This document shows positions 1 through 5,623 of a DNA stretch of 6,326 nt, in pieces. Origin of the DNA: an uncultured Propionibacteriaceae bacterium (GTDB lineage Bacteria; Actinomycetota; Actinomycetes; Propionibacteriales; Propionibacteriaceae); contig CAMCJC010000160.1 in the NCBI GenBank assembly GCA_945875065.1, positions 1 to 6,326 on the forward strand, read 5' to 3'. The notes beneath the pieces were generated by a model, which was given only the letters and a program-made list of their open reading frames with translations, made no database searches and was not told where the DNA came from. The position numbers were made by a program, and so were the translations under genes. Each line of letters starts with the position of its first letter. The first letter of the stretch is position 1.

Positions 1-16
1 TGGGAGCCTGCGAAGC

Positions 17-1216
17 ATGGTTTCCGTGCTGGACCTGATCCGAAGCGGCAGCGCCCAGACCAAGCCCGAGTTGGTGCGGCAGTCGCAGCTGGCGCGCAAC
101 GTAGTGACCGACCGCGTCGAGCGGCTCCAAGGGCTCGGCCTCATCCGCGACGGGGATCTTCAAAACTCCACCGGTGGGCGCGCACCGCGATCCCTCGAGC
201 TCGTGCGTGACGCCGGACTCGTCTACGCGGCTGAGCTTGGCGCGACGCTCTTAGAGGTAGGCGTCGCGAACCTGTCCGGGGAGCTGCTGGCCTCGAAGGA
301 AATGCCCATCGATATGAAGGATGGGCCGGTCAGGACGCTCGAGACCGTCTATCGAGAACTCACGAAACTCGGCGCAGAGATGGCGCCCAGCGTCTGGGGG
401 ATGGGGATCGGGCTGCCCGGCCCCGTCGAGTGGGAATCCGGGAAGCCGTATGCGCCGCCGATCATGCCTGGCTGGGACGGATTCGACGTCCGTGGTTTTT
501 TTACCGAGCGCCTCGGCTGCCCGGTATGGGTGGACAACGACGTCAACATGATGGCGGTTGGCGAGCTCCGTGCCGGTGTTGCGCAGGGGCATGCCAACGC
601 GGTCTATGTGAAGGTCGGCACGGGGATCGGCTCGGGCATCGTCTCTCGCGGCAAGCTGCATCGAGGAGCACAGGGCGCGGCGGGGGATATCGGGCACATT
701 TCGGTGGCTCCGGACAGCACCGAGCTGTGCCGCTGCGGCAATCACGGCTGTCTGGAGGCGGTTGCCGGCGGCGCGTACCTCGTCGGGGCGTTGGGCGAGG
801 CCCTCACGAATCCGGAGGCGACGCAACTCGCGGAGATTTGCGCGACCGACGGTCGCACTGTCGATGCCATTGTGCGGGCCGCTCGCTTCGGCGATGCCGT
901 GGCGATCCGACTGTTGACCGACTCCGCGCGGATTGTCGGTGGCGTGTTGGCGCAGCTGGTGAACTTGCTCAACCCGTCGATGATCGTGATCGGTGGGCGC
1001 GTCGGGCGATCGCTCGACCGATACCTCGCAACGCTGCGTCAGGCCATCCTGCGTCGTTCCTTGCCGCTCGCGACCAGGTCGTTGGAGGTCGTCGTCTCTC
1101 CGCTGGGTGACGAGGCGGGGCTCGTAGGCGCCGCGTTCACTGCAGTCGATCAGCTGCTGTCTGAGGAAGGCATCGCCCGCCTCATGCAGAAGCAAGCCCT
1201 CGTCGGCGCCGGTTAG
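17..1216 (+). CDS. ROK-family transcriptional regulator (NagC/XylR type)
   Basis: Predicted cytoplasmic sugar- or sugar-phosphate-responsive repressor. Residues 1-50 form a winged helix (TKPELVRQSQLARNVVTDRV), followed by the GGRAP link at 53-57 typical of ROK repressors. The ROK kinase-like fold follows: GIGLPGPV at 130-137, VDNDVN at 172-177 with the sugar-contacting N174 and D175, the glycine-rich signature 198-226, DIGH at 224-227 (usually ExGH), and the zinc motif CRCGNHGC at 238-245. The phosphate loop, normally DxGxT, reads ELGAT at 73-77, which argues for a regulator rather than a kinase. Length (399) is usual. The frame is open to the left edge, so translation may start earlier; however, GGGAG ten bases before this ATG could serve as its ribosome site. 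Its target genes are not in the window, so the effector cannot be named. The family call is confident, the start is not. Confidence 0.93.
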   Translation: MVSVLDLIRSGSAQTKPELVRQSQLARNVVTDRVERLQGLGLIRDGDLQNSTGGRAPRSLELVRDAGLVYAAELGATLLEVGVANLSGELLASKEMPIDMKDGPVRTLETVYRELTKLGAEMAPSVWGMGIGLPGPVEWESGKPYAPPIMPGWDGFDVRGFFTERLGCPVWVDNDVNMMAVGELRAGVAQGHANAVYVKVGTGIGSGIVSRGKLHRGAQGAAGDIGHISVAPDSTELCRCGNHGCLEAVAGGAYLVGALGEALTNPEATQLAEICATDGRTVDAIVRAARFGDAVAIRLLTDSARIVGGVLAQLVNLLNPSMIVIGGRVGRSLDRYLATLRQAILRRSLPLATRSLEVVVSPLGDEAGLVGAAFTAVDQLLSEEGIARLMQKQALVGAG

Positions 1217-1307
1217 GCCTGGCGCACCTGCCACCAGCGGCGATTTCGAGGGGGAGTCTCGCCGAAGCGTGTACGGGGGCAGATGGTGGGCAGGGCAGTT
1301 GCTATCC

Positions 1308-1373
1308 CGGTACTACGCGTCACATGCGACGTGTTTCGGACCGTTTTTCGACTGCGTGTGACGCGTAGTACCG
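1308..1373. repeat. Long inverted repeat with perfect 17-bp arms
   Basis: The left arm CGGTACTACGCGTCACA (1308-1324) is the exact reverse complement of the right arm at 1357-1373. Four more inner pairs (two of them G-T) extend the stem to 21, leaving a 24-base loop that contains a T5 run. Each arm carries an ACGCGT palindrome. It lies between the end of the ROK gene and the end of the leftward block, where a two-way terminator could sit, but no T run follows either arm. Alternatives are a dispersed palindromic repeat or a paired protein-binding site. I saw no target-site duplication at its edges. The structure is certain, its role is not. Confidence 0.9.
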
Positions 1374-1425
1374 ATTGTCGACTTTTGTGTCGGCACCGGC
1401 AGCTCACCGGCTTGGTGCGACGCGG

Positions 1426-1850
1426 TCAGTCGCCGAGGGCTTCGTGGCCGGCCGGATCCAGCCCTTGGGCTCGGTGCGCCTGTAGGGCTCTAGCACCTAG
1501 GTATTCTCTGTCCGCGGCCTTCCCGATGAGCGTTTCGGCCTCGGCCCGGTCGATGGGGCCGTTTTGGAGGATCTCGGCTAATGCGGGGCACTTGTCGAGT
1601 AGTTCTTGCCGCCGAGCATCCAGCTGGTAGGCGCGTCCGGTTTTTGCTCGGTGCAGCACGGCCTCGATCGCGAGTAGGATGCGAGCTCTCTGCTCGCCCC
1701 GATATGGGACTGGAACAGGAAGCTATCCCATGGCTGATCCTCGCGAAGGTGCACCGACACCGAGGCGCTCGACAATATGTCGTTAACCTCTCAGACCCAC
1801 GACCTCAGTTCTGCAACCTCGCGGCGCAGCTTTGCGATGTCATCTGTCAT
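1426..1850 (-). pseudogene. Decayed paralogue of the 141-aa coiled-coil protein
   Basis: Reading leftward from the ATG at 1850 gives MTDDIAKLRREVAELR, which aligns without gaps to MADELEELRREVEQLR of the intact gene at 2446. Two lesions break it. Codon 20 is TGA (1793-1791), and one base is missing at a four-base C run (1697-1700 on the + strand), where the intact protein has IGGE. After the shift the frame continues as a strong match (GPIDRAEAE, AHRA, and the shared C-terminus HEALGD) to a stop at the same position. The span is 425 bp against 426 for the intact homologue, exactly one base short. A hand alignment gives about half identical residues, so the duplication is old. A strong GAGGAGG site remains nine bases before the ATG. 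The last 77 codons form an open frame from an internal ATG at 1659 and could in principle still be translated. Function of the family is unknown. Confidence 0.82.
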
Positions 1851-1851
1851 C

Positions 1852-1884
1852 TTAAATAGCCTCCTCAACTTGCTTTGGATTCAT
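1852..1884 (-). other. Possible 10-codon leader ORF before the pseudogene
   Basis: An ATG at 1884 opens MNPKQVEEAI and stops with TAA one base before the ATG of the decayed gene. The GAGGAGG ribosome site of that gene lies inside this small frame. An AAAGG ten bases upstream is the only candidate ribosome site for the leader itself. It could be a leader peptide or simply chance; nothing besides its position supports it. Confidence 0.2.
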
Positions 1885-2020
1885 GTGGGAGTCGCCTTTG
1901 TAACCTTAGCCACAGTGTTGGAGCGGCTCGGCTGCTCGCGGATGTCGAGTGCCAGGGAACCCGGTAGGCCTTCATCCTGCACTCACGCTTGCCGCCGTTG
2001 GGCGGTTGTGCGCGACGCAT

Positions 2021-2446
2021 TCAGTCTCCAAGCGCTTCGTGTGCTGCCCGTCCCAGGCCGCGGGCTCGGTGTGCGGCCAAGGCCTGGGTGCCTAGTTGCT
2101 TGTCGCCGAGGACTTTCCCGAGGAGACGCTCCGCCTCAGCTCGGTCGATGGGTCCGTCTTGGAGTAGTGTCTCCGAGTCGGAGAACCGTCTGAGTAGCTC
2201 CTGCGCCATGGGGCCAAGCCGTTTTGCGCGTCCGGTTCTTGCGCGGTACAGCACAGCCCCGACAGCCAGCCAGAGAACTCTCCGCCGCTCTCCCCCTATG
2301 CAGTTCTGAGCTTGGAATGCCTCCCACGCCTCGTCGTCCCGGTACTGCATCGCCACCGAAGCGCTTCGCAGCACTTCGCCCAACTCGTTGAGCTGCCGCC
2401 GCAGCTGTTCAACCTCGCGACGCAGCTCCTCGAGTTCATCAGCCAT
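2021..2446 (-). CDS. Small coiled-coil protein of unknown family
   Basis: I do not recognise this 141-residue cytoplasmic protein. Residues 1-27 are a leucine-heptad coiled coil (LEELRREVEQLRRQLNELGEVL), suggesting self-association or a partner helix. The rest looks helical: a middle part with W41, I50GGE and an alanine/leucine-rich stretch, then GPIDRAEAERLLGK at about 98-111 and the end HEALGD. There is no signal peptide or membrane segment. I chose the ATG at 2446 because it matches the start of the decayed paralogue and has GAGG nine bases upstream. A GTG at 2479 overlaps the upstream stop as GTGA and would add 11 residues with coupled translation, but lacks a clear ribosome site. It probably shares a transcript with the exported protein just upstream. 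Conservation between the two copies, strongest in the C-terminal third, supports it being a true gene. Confidence 0.75.
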   Translation of the reverse strand: MADELEELRREVEQLRRQLNELGEVLRSASVAMQYRDDEAWEAFQAQNCIGGERRRVLWLAVGAVLYRARTGRAKRLGPMAQELLRRFSDSETLLQDGPIDRAEAERLLGKVLGDKQLGTQALAAHRARGLGRAAHEALGD

Positions 2447-2475
2447 TGCCGTCGACCTCGTCGAGTCGTCTCGAC

Positions 2476-3105
2476 TCACAGGGCTGCTCGGACCAACGCA
2501 TTTACGGTTCCGGCAAGGAGGGTGGCTGTTCCGTAATCGAAACGCTGCTCTAGGAGTTGCCTAACCTGAATCTCAGGTCTGTCACTAGCAAGATCAGGCA
2601 GGTTGGCGACGTCCTCGAGGGCATCCGCGATCTCTTGGGATTGAGTGAGGATGGTGTCGACCGCAGCGTCGTCCAGATACTCTCCGGCGAGGCTGATGAA
2701 GGTCTGCGGAGCCGTCCGGAGCAGCCGCGCGATGCCCCGCAGTTCCAACTGGACGAGGTAGGTGGTGATGCCTTCGGCGCCATCGCCTTGCCTAGCCGAC
2801 TCGGGTCGGCTCTGGCGGATGGTCTCTAGGGTGGCGGGGGTGGAGGTCGACTCCACCGCCACCGCCCAGTCGCGCAGGTCGGCGGCGGATTGGGTATCGC
2901 CCGCATCTTCAGCGGCTTCGGCGGCGGCCCTTAAGCCTGCTGCCTTCTCCTGATTCGACTGACCATCACCGTCTAACTGGCTGGAAGCAACGGCGACCGA
3001 CACTGCCCCATCGGGTGATGCGCCCCACGCAATCGGGCTAAGGCCCAAAGAGAAAAGGCATATCACTGTTCCAGCGGCAATATGGCGAAACGACCTATTG
3101 GAAAT
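2476..3105 (-). CDS. Predicted exported protein, unknown family, probable ATT start
   Basis: I do not recognise the family. From the ATT at 3105 the protein has 209 residues and opens with a textbook signal peptide: a basic N-region (SNRSFRH), a hydrophobic core (IAAGTVICLFSLGLSPIAW) and a small-residue cleavage region around GAS. There is no lipobox. The mature part is alanine-rich, acidic and probably helical (EKAAGLRAAAEAAEDAG, LDDAAVDTILTQSQEIADALEDV), without recognised catalytic motifs. The only conventional start in this frame is a GTG at 3066 (196 residues), which would remove the basic N-region and has only a weak ribosome site. AAGGAGG lies five bases before the ATT, and there is no ATG, GTG, TTG or CTG between it and the upstream in-frame TAA. 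It is probably co-transcribed with the coiled-coil gene 29 bp downstream. Confidence 0.7.
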   Translation of the reverse strand: MSNRSFRHIAAGTVICLFSLGLSPIAWGASPDGAVSVAVASSQLDGDGQSNQEKAAGLRAAAEAAEDAGDTQSAADLRDWAVAVESTSTPATLETIRQSRPESARQGDGAEGITTYLVQLELRGIARLLRTAPQTFISLAGEYLDDAAVDTILTQSQEIADALEDVANLPDLASDRPEIQVRQLLEQRFDYGTATLLAGTVNALVRAAL

Positions 3106-3117
3106 CCTTGCCTCCTT
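3106..3117 (-). promoter_or_regulatory. Ribosome binding site that decides the start of the exported protein
   Basis: AAGGAGG (3117-3111) is a perfect Shine-Dalgarno sequence with five bases (CAAGG) to an ATT codon. It is followed in frame by the basic part of the signal peptide and lies 45 bases upstream of the conventional GTG candidate, too far to serve it. This is the main evidence for the unusual start. Confidence 0.6.
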
Positions 3118-3127
3118 ATGGCGCGAA

Positions 3128-3161
3128 AGAGATATTCCGGATCTCGCATAGGGATATCTCT
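3128..3161. repeat. Inverted repeat in the leader of the exported-protein gene
   Basis: AGAGATAT (3128-3135) and ATATCTCT (3154-3161) are perfect 8-bp inverted arms with an 18-base gap. They lie between the proposed promoter and the ribosome site of the leftward gene. The AT-rich arms could form a weak hairpin in the leader RNA or be a protein site. No role is shown. Confidence 0.4.
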
Positions 3162-3180
3162 GTTAGTTTCGACACTGCTC

Positions 3181-3209
3181 AATTTAGCTCGCCAGCTAAC
3201 CCGGGCCAA
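3181..3209 (-). promoter_or_regulatory. Candidate promoter and palindromic operator for the leftward block
   Basis: On the minus strand TTGGCC (3209-3204) and TAAATT (3186-3181) are separated by 17 bases and match four of six positions each of the usual -35 and -10 boxes. A palindrome TTAGCT-cgcc-AGCTAA (3184-3199) fills the spacer and overlaps the -10 box, a typical place for a repressor site. Predicted transcripts would have a leader of about 70 bases before the ATT start. Inferred from sequence alone. Confidence 0.35.
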
Positions 3210-3760
3210 GGAATTTGCTCAGACTGTTTTGCTGACTAACTTTCGTCAGCCGCCCGATTGGTCGCCGAGAATCTCGTGCCCTGCACGCCTCAACCCCGGG
3301 TGGAGATGCGACGTCCGTTCGCCCTCTCGCCGAGGAGCTCGGAGAGTGCGCCGAGCGTGTGACTCCCGGGTGACCGGGCCGGCGCCCACGAGGGTGAACA
3401 GCGATGACTGGGTCTAGAGTCCCGACCAAGAGAAGCTGTTTCGTCGAATCCCAAATAAACCGGATCATCGGACGTTCGATGCTGAGCGGGTCCTAGTGCA
3501 GTTCGTCGTGAGGGCGAGGTGTAGGTCCGCCTAGGTAGTGTCTGCGGCCGCTCTCGAGGCGGTCCTGCACCCCTGAACGCTGCCGGCGGTGTGGGGTTTC
3601 CCGCAGCCGTAGTCCAGAGGCGTGGCGCTGGTGTCTTGAAGGCCGCGCCAGCGCTTGAGTAGGAGGCCGCCGAGGCCTGCCCTCCGATGTGAGGGGGAGC
3701 CAACAGGCCCGGGACCTGTCGGCAGGTGGCGGCTCGGACGCTGAGCGTCTTTTCGGGATA
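3210..3760. other. Non-coding stretch rich in short hairpins
   Basis: I find no convincing gene here: the open frames have low-complexity, Arg/Pro/Ser-rich translations and no ribosome sites. The + strand holds several short perfect stems: GCTGAC/GTCAGC (3231-3250), CCGAG/CTCGG (3330-3342) competing with GCTCGG/CCGAGC (3337-3356), CCCGG-GTGA-CCGGG (3365-3378), GCGCTGG/CCAGCGC (3625-3654) and ACCTG-TCGG-CAGGT (3714-3727). In GC-rich DNA many such stems arise by chance. The stretch could hold an unrecognised RNA or a gene decayed beyond recognition. Confidence 0.4.
3737..3753 (+). terminator. Small intrinsic-terminator-like stem
   Basis: GACGC-TGA-GCGTC is followed directly by TTTT. The five-base stem (six with a G-T pair) and short T run make it a weak candidate. 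It lies just upstream of the ArsR operon promoter, where it would shield that operon from transcription coming from the left, or end an RNA made from the preceding non-coding stretch. Confidence 0.35.
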
Positions 3761-3778
3761 CGGCAAATGCTCATGAGT

Positions 3779-3802
3779 ACAAATAGAAGTTTGTGTTAGA
3801 TT
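3779..3802 (+). promoter_or_regulatory. Candidate extended -10 promoter with ACAAA-N6-TTTGT operator
   Basis: TGT followed by TAGATT (3794-3802) fits the extended TGn-TANNNT form of a -10 box, so a good -35 is not required; none is evident. Immediately upstream is the inverted repeat ACAAA-tagaag-TTTGT (3779-3794), a plausible autorepression site for the adjacent ArsR-type regulator. An 8-bp palindrome CTCATGAG (3770-3777) lies just before it. The DNA here is markedly AT-richer than its surroundings. Inferred by position and motif. Confidence 0.45.
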
Positions 3803-3827
3803 GAGAGCCTAACCGAGGAGGCAACCT

Positions 3828-4151
3828 GTGGGAGCAGAAGAAGCTGTCGACGTCGATGTGGCGTTGCGCGCCCTGTCGGACTCGAATCGGCGAGCGATCT
3901 TGCGCGTGATCCGCTCGGAGCCTCGGGCGGTGGGTGAAGTGGCGCAGCAGGTCGGGCTGTCGCAGCAGACGACCTCGCACCACCTGCGGACACTCGCCCG
4001 CGCAGGCCTGGCAACGGTTACCGCGGATCGAACGCGCCACCTTTACGCGCTCAACACGGATGGGCTGGCCGCCGTTCAGTCCTATCTTGATGACTTCTGG
4101 CCCGGCAAACTCGCCGCCTTGAAGATGGCGATCGAGCAGTCGCATGGCTGA
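3828..4151 (+). CDS. ArsR-family winged-helix repressor, non-metal type
   Basis: A 107-residue cytoplasmic DNA-binding repressor. The GTG start has GAGGAGG six bases upstream. The ArsR fold is clear: RALSDSNRRAILRVI at 14-28, then the helix-turn-helix and wing VGEVAQQVGLSQQTTSHHLRTLARAGLATV at 35-64, with DRTRHLYALN at 67-76 ending the wing. The protein has no cysteine, so the classical ELCVCDL metal site is absent. The C-terminal DDFWPGKLAALKMAIEQ resembles ArsR members paired with AHSA1/SRPBCC proteins. The partner follows directly and overlaps its last codons by 8 bp, implying translational coupling. It likely represses its own operon through the inverted repeat upstream. The ligand is unknown; the SRPBCC partner suggests an organic molecule rather than a metal, but this is inference. 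Confidence 0.93.
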   Translation: MGAEEAVDVDVALRALSDSNRRAILRVIRSEPRAVGEVAQQVGLSQQTTSHHLRTLARAGLATVTADRTRHLYALNTDGLAAVQSYLDDFWPGKLAALKMAIEQSHG

Positions 4152-4578
4152 GTTTCGAGACTGGATCGAGATTGCGGCGGACCCGGAGGTCGTGTTCGAG
4201 TACCTGACCACGAACGAGGGGATGACGGCTTGGCTTGGGCAGTATGCCGACCTAGACCCCGCGCCCGGTGGTCAGTTCGCGGTTGACATCGCCGGATACC
4301 CGGTTCGGGGTGAGTACCTCGTGGTCGAGCCGCCGCGACGCGTCGTGATCTCTTGGGGTTTTCCCGGCAGCGATGAGTTGCCAGCCGGGGCGTCGCGAGT
4401 CGAGTTCGTGCTGACTGCGATCTCGGCAGGCACGCGCGTCGAGCTACGGCACTTGGATCTCCCCGAGACCGCGGTTCCCGGGCACGCCCACGGCTGGGCC
4501 AATTTCTTGCCGCGCCTGCGTGCCATTGGTAACGGACAAGATCCAGGCCCCGGCGATTGGCAGCCCCTCAACGACTGA
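4144..4578 (+). CDS. AHSA1/SRPBCC-domain (START-like fold) protein
   Basis: A 144-residue cytoplasmic protein of the AHSA1 (activator of Hsp90 ATPase homologue) branch of the SRPBCC superfamily, small helix-grip domains with a hydrophobic ligand cavity. Signs are an opening IEIAADPEVVFEYLTTNEGMTAWLG (8-32), the central strands FAVDIAGYPVRGEYLVVEPPRRVVISWGF (45-73), VEFVLTAISAGTRVELRHLDLP (86-107), and the C-terminal helix with the family's HGWANFLPRL (116-125). Length is normal for a single-domain member. The ATG lies inside the end of the ArsR gene, with no strong ribosome site, so it probably depends on coupled translation. Pairs of this kind are common in Actinomycetota; the protein may bind the ligand sensed by the operon, but no enzyme activity can be read from the sequence. 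Confidence 0.9.
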   Translation: MAEFRDWIEIAADPEVVFEYLTTNEGMTAWLGQYADLDPAPGGQFAVDIAGYPVRGEYLVVEPPRRVVISWGFPGSDELPAGASRVEFVLTAISAGTRVELRHLDLPETAVPGHAHGWANFLPRLRAIGNGQDPGPGDWQPLND

Positions 4579-4604
4579 CCTGACAACTACGAATAGGAGA
4601 TGGC

Positions 4605-4964
4605 ATGACCCAGATGACCGCTTACGACGTCGTCAAGCACTACCACGAGGCTTGGACGACCGGGGACATTGAAACCGCGATGTCCTACGTCGCCGACAAC
4701 ATCATCTGCCGCGCCCCCGGCGTCGATCTAGAGGGCAAGCCGGCCTACAGGGGCTTCATCGCCGGGTTTGCGCCGAAGCTGGTGGGGATCGGGGAGGTCG
4801 CGGAGTTCGTCGATGGTGAACGGGTCGCGCTGTTCTACTACCCCCAAACCGCCGCTACGAGCACTGCCCCATGTGCGGAGCTGTTCACGGTACGGGATGG
4901 CAAGATCGCGGCCAGCATCCTGATCTTCGACCGCCTCTCCTATGCCCCGCCGGCCCACGGCTGA
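4605..4964 (+). CDS. SnoaL-like / NTF2-fold protein
   Basis: A 119-residue protein of the nuclear transport factor 2-like superfamily, small cone-shaped domains used as ligand-binding proteins, isomerases or cyclases. The pattern is clear: VVKHYHEAWTTGDIETAMSYVADNIICRAPG (9-39), a central YRGFIAGFAPKL (48-59), and the typical end AELFTVRDGKIAASILIFDRLSY (91-113). The ATG has AGGAG six bases upstream. It follows the SRPBCC gene by 26 bp and is probably in the same operon; both partners have folds that hold small hydrophobic molecules. There is no signal peptide. Its substrate, and whether it is an enzyme, cannot be told. Confidence 0.88.
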   Translation: MTQMTAYDVVKHYHEAWTTGDIETAMSYVADNIICRAPGVDLEGKPAYRGFIAGFAPKLVGIGEVAEFVDGERVALFYYPQTAATSTAPCAELFTVRDGKIAASILIFDRLSYAPPAHG

Positions 4965-4969
4965 CGGGC

Positions 4970-5396
4970 ATGAGCGACGAGCAAGCCGACTTGGTCCGGT
5001 GCCTGCGGTACCTGCTGCCCGACTACGTGCGCGAGGTATCGATGTTCGGTGGCCGGGCGCTGATGCTGGGGGACAAGATGGTTGTCAGCGCACGAAAGGA
5101 CGGCAGTCTGCTGGTTCGCATCGACCCGGCCCAGTATGACGAACTCGTCGCCGAACCCGGTGTATCGCGGGCGGAGATGGGGGGCGAGGAGGGTGATGAG
5201 TCGTGGGTGGATCAGCGTCGAGCCCGAGAACCCGGGCGGTCCGGAACTGGAGCGCTGGGTGAGCATCGCCGTCGCATATAACCGGTCGAATGCCGCCCGC
5301 CGCTCTGACTGCACGGTCGCTGCGCCAGCCGGTCGTGTTGGTCTGGGTGGAACCGAAGAAGCGACCTCGGCCACGCCTCGCGGACGCGGATTGTAG
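4970..5396 (+). pseudogene. TfoX N-terminal-domain gene with a +1 frameshift
   Basis: From the ATG five bases after the preceding stop, the reading MSDEQADLVRCLRYLLPDYV continues through the TfoX-N hallmark VREVSMFGGRALMLGDKMV (20-38) and LLVRIDPAQYDELV (47-60). After AEMG it leaves the family pattern and stops at 5281 (103 residues). In the +1 frame the pattern resumes as SRGWISVEPENPGGPELERWVSIAVAYNRS and runs to a stop at 5396. The switch coincides with a G6 run (5169-5174); with five Gs the frame is continuous at 141 residues. The last 30 residues after NAARR are an unusual tail for a family generally near 110 residues. It may be a real mutation, a sequencing error or slippage. It is the fourth gene of the ArsR operon. 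Proteins with only this domain have no established role; competence regulation by full TfoX should not be transferred here. Confidence 0.82.
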
Positions 5397-5561
5397 ATGC
5401 TCTGTGAGTATCCGGCGCACAGGGTGGAAGCATGAACGGGATGACAGGTCAGGCCGGGATTCACCTGGACATAGCATCGGTGTAGACGCGCGCTCTCTTG
5501 TCAAAGCCGCTGATCGGCAGCAGTAGTTCAGCGCTGATCCTTGCCCGTGTCGGGCGACCTT

Positions 5562-5589
5562 ACTTACCGGTGATGAACACTCGGTGAGT
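5562..5589. repeat. Inverted repeat upstream of the methyltransferase promoter
   Basis: ACTTACCG (5562-5569) and CGGTGAGT (5582-5589) pair over eight bases with one G-T, across a 12-base gap. CGGTGA also occurs as a direct repeat 14 bp apart (5568 and 5582). It ends about 28 bp before the proposed -10 box, a suitable place for an operator controlling methyltransferase expression. The role is inferred from position only. Confidence 0.35.
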
Positions 5590-5617
5590 CGCCTAGTCGA
5601 ATGTTGCTGTTGGCCGC

Positions 5618-5623
5618 TAGAGT
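5618..5623 (+). promoter_or_regulatory. -10 box implying a leaderless methyltransferase mRNA
   Basis: TAGAGT fits TANNNT, and its last T is seven bases from the A of the first possible ATG, so transcription would begin at or next to the start codon. No good -35 (AGTCGA at 17 bases) and no Shine-Dalgarno are visible before that ATG, which agrees with leaderless translation, common in Actinomycetota. Confidence 0.4.

Noticed and set aside
430..1110. A 226-codon rightward frame inside the ROK gene
   Set aside because: It is an out-of-frame shadow with Arg/Gly-rich low-complexity translation and no family motifs.
251..1234. A 327-codon leftward open frame opposite the ROK gene
   Set aside because: It lies antisense to a gene with clear ROK motifs, has no ribosome site and an Arg/Asp/His-rich composition typical of the opposite strand of GC-rich genes.
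1308..1373. The inverted repeat as ends of a small insertion element
   Set aside because: No target-site duplication is seen at its flanks and the 32 bases between the perfect arms cannot encode anything; only a copy-number search could revive the idea.
1992..2005. CCGCC-GTTG-GGCGG stem downstream of the coiled-coil gene as a terminator
   Set aside because: The stem is only five base pairs and has no T run in the leftward direction; chance is likely in GC-rich DNA.
3082..3417. Rightward open frame of 111 codons
   Set aside because: It overlaps the start, ribosome site and leader of the exported-protein gene on the other strand, and shows no recognisable domain or ribosome site.
3418..3490. 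A possible tRNA, prompted by TCGAATCCC
   Set aside because: No acceptor stem, anticodon arm or correct T-arm spacing can be built around it.
3290..3766. Leftward open frame of 158 codons in the gene-free stretch
   Set aside because: The Pro/Arg/Ser/Thr-rich translation has no domain pattern and no ribosome site, and its start region overlaps the terminator-like stem and the ArsR promoter area.
3771..4211. A 146-codon leftward frame opposite the ArsR gene
   Set aside because: It is antisense to a clear winged-helix gene and its promoter, with no ribosome site or domain.
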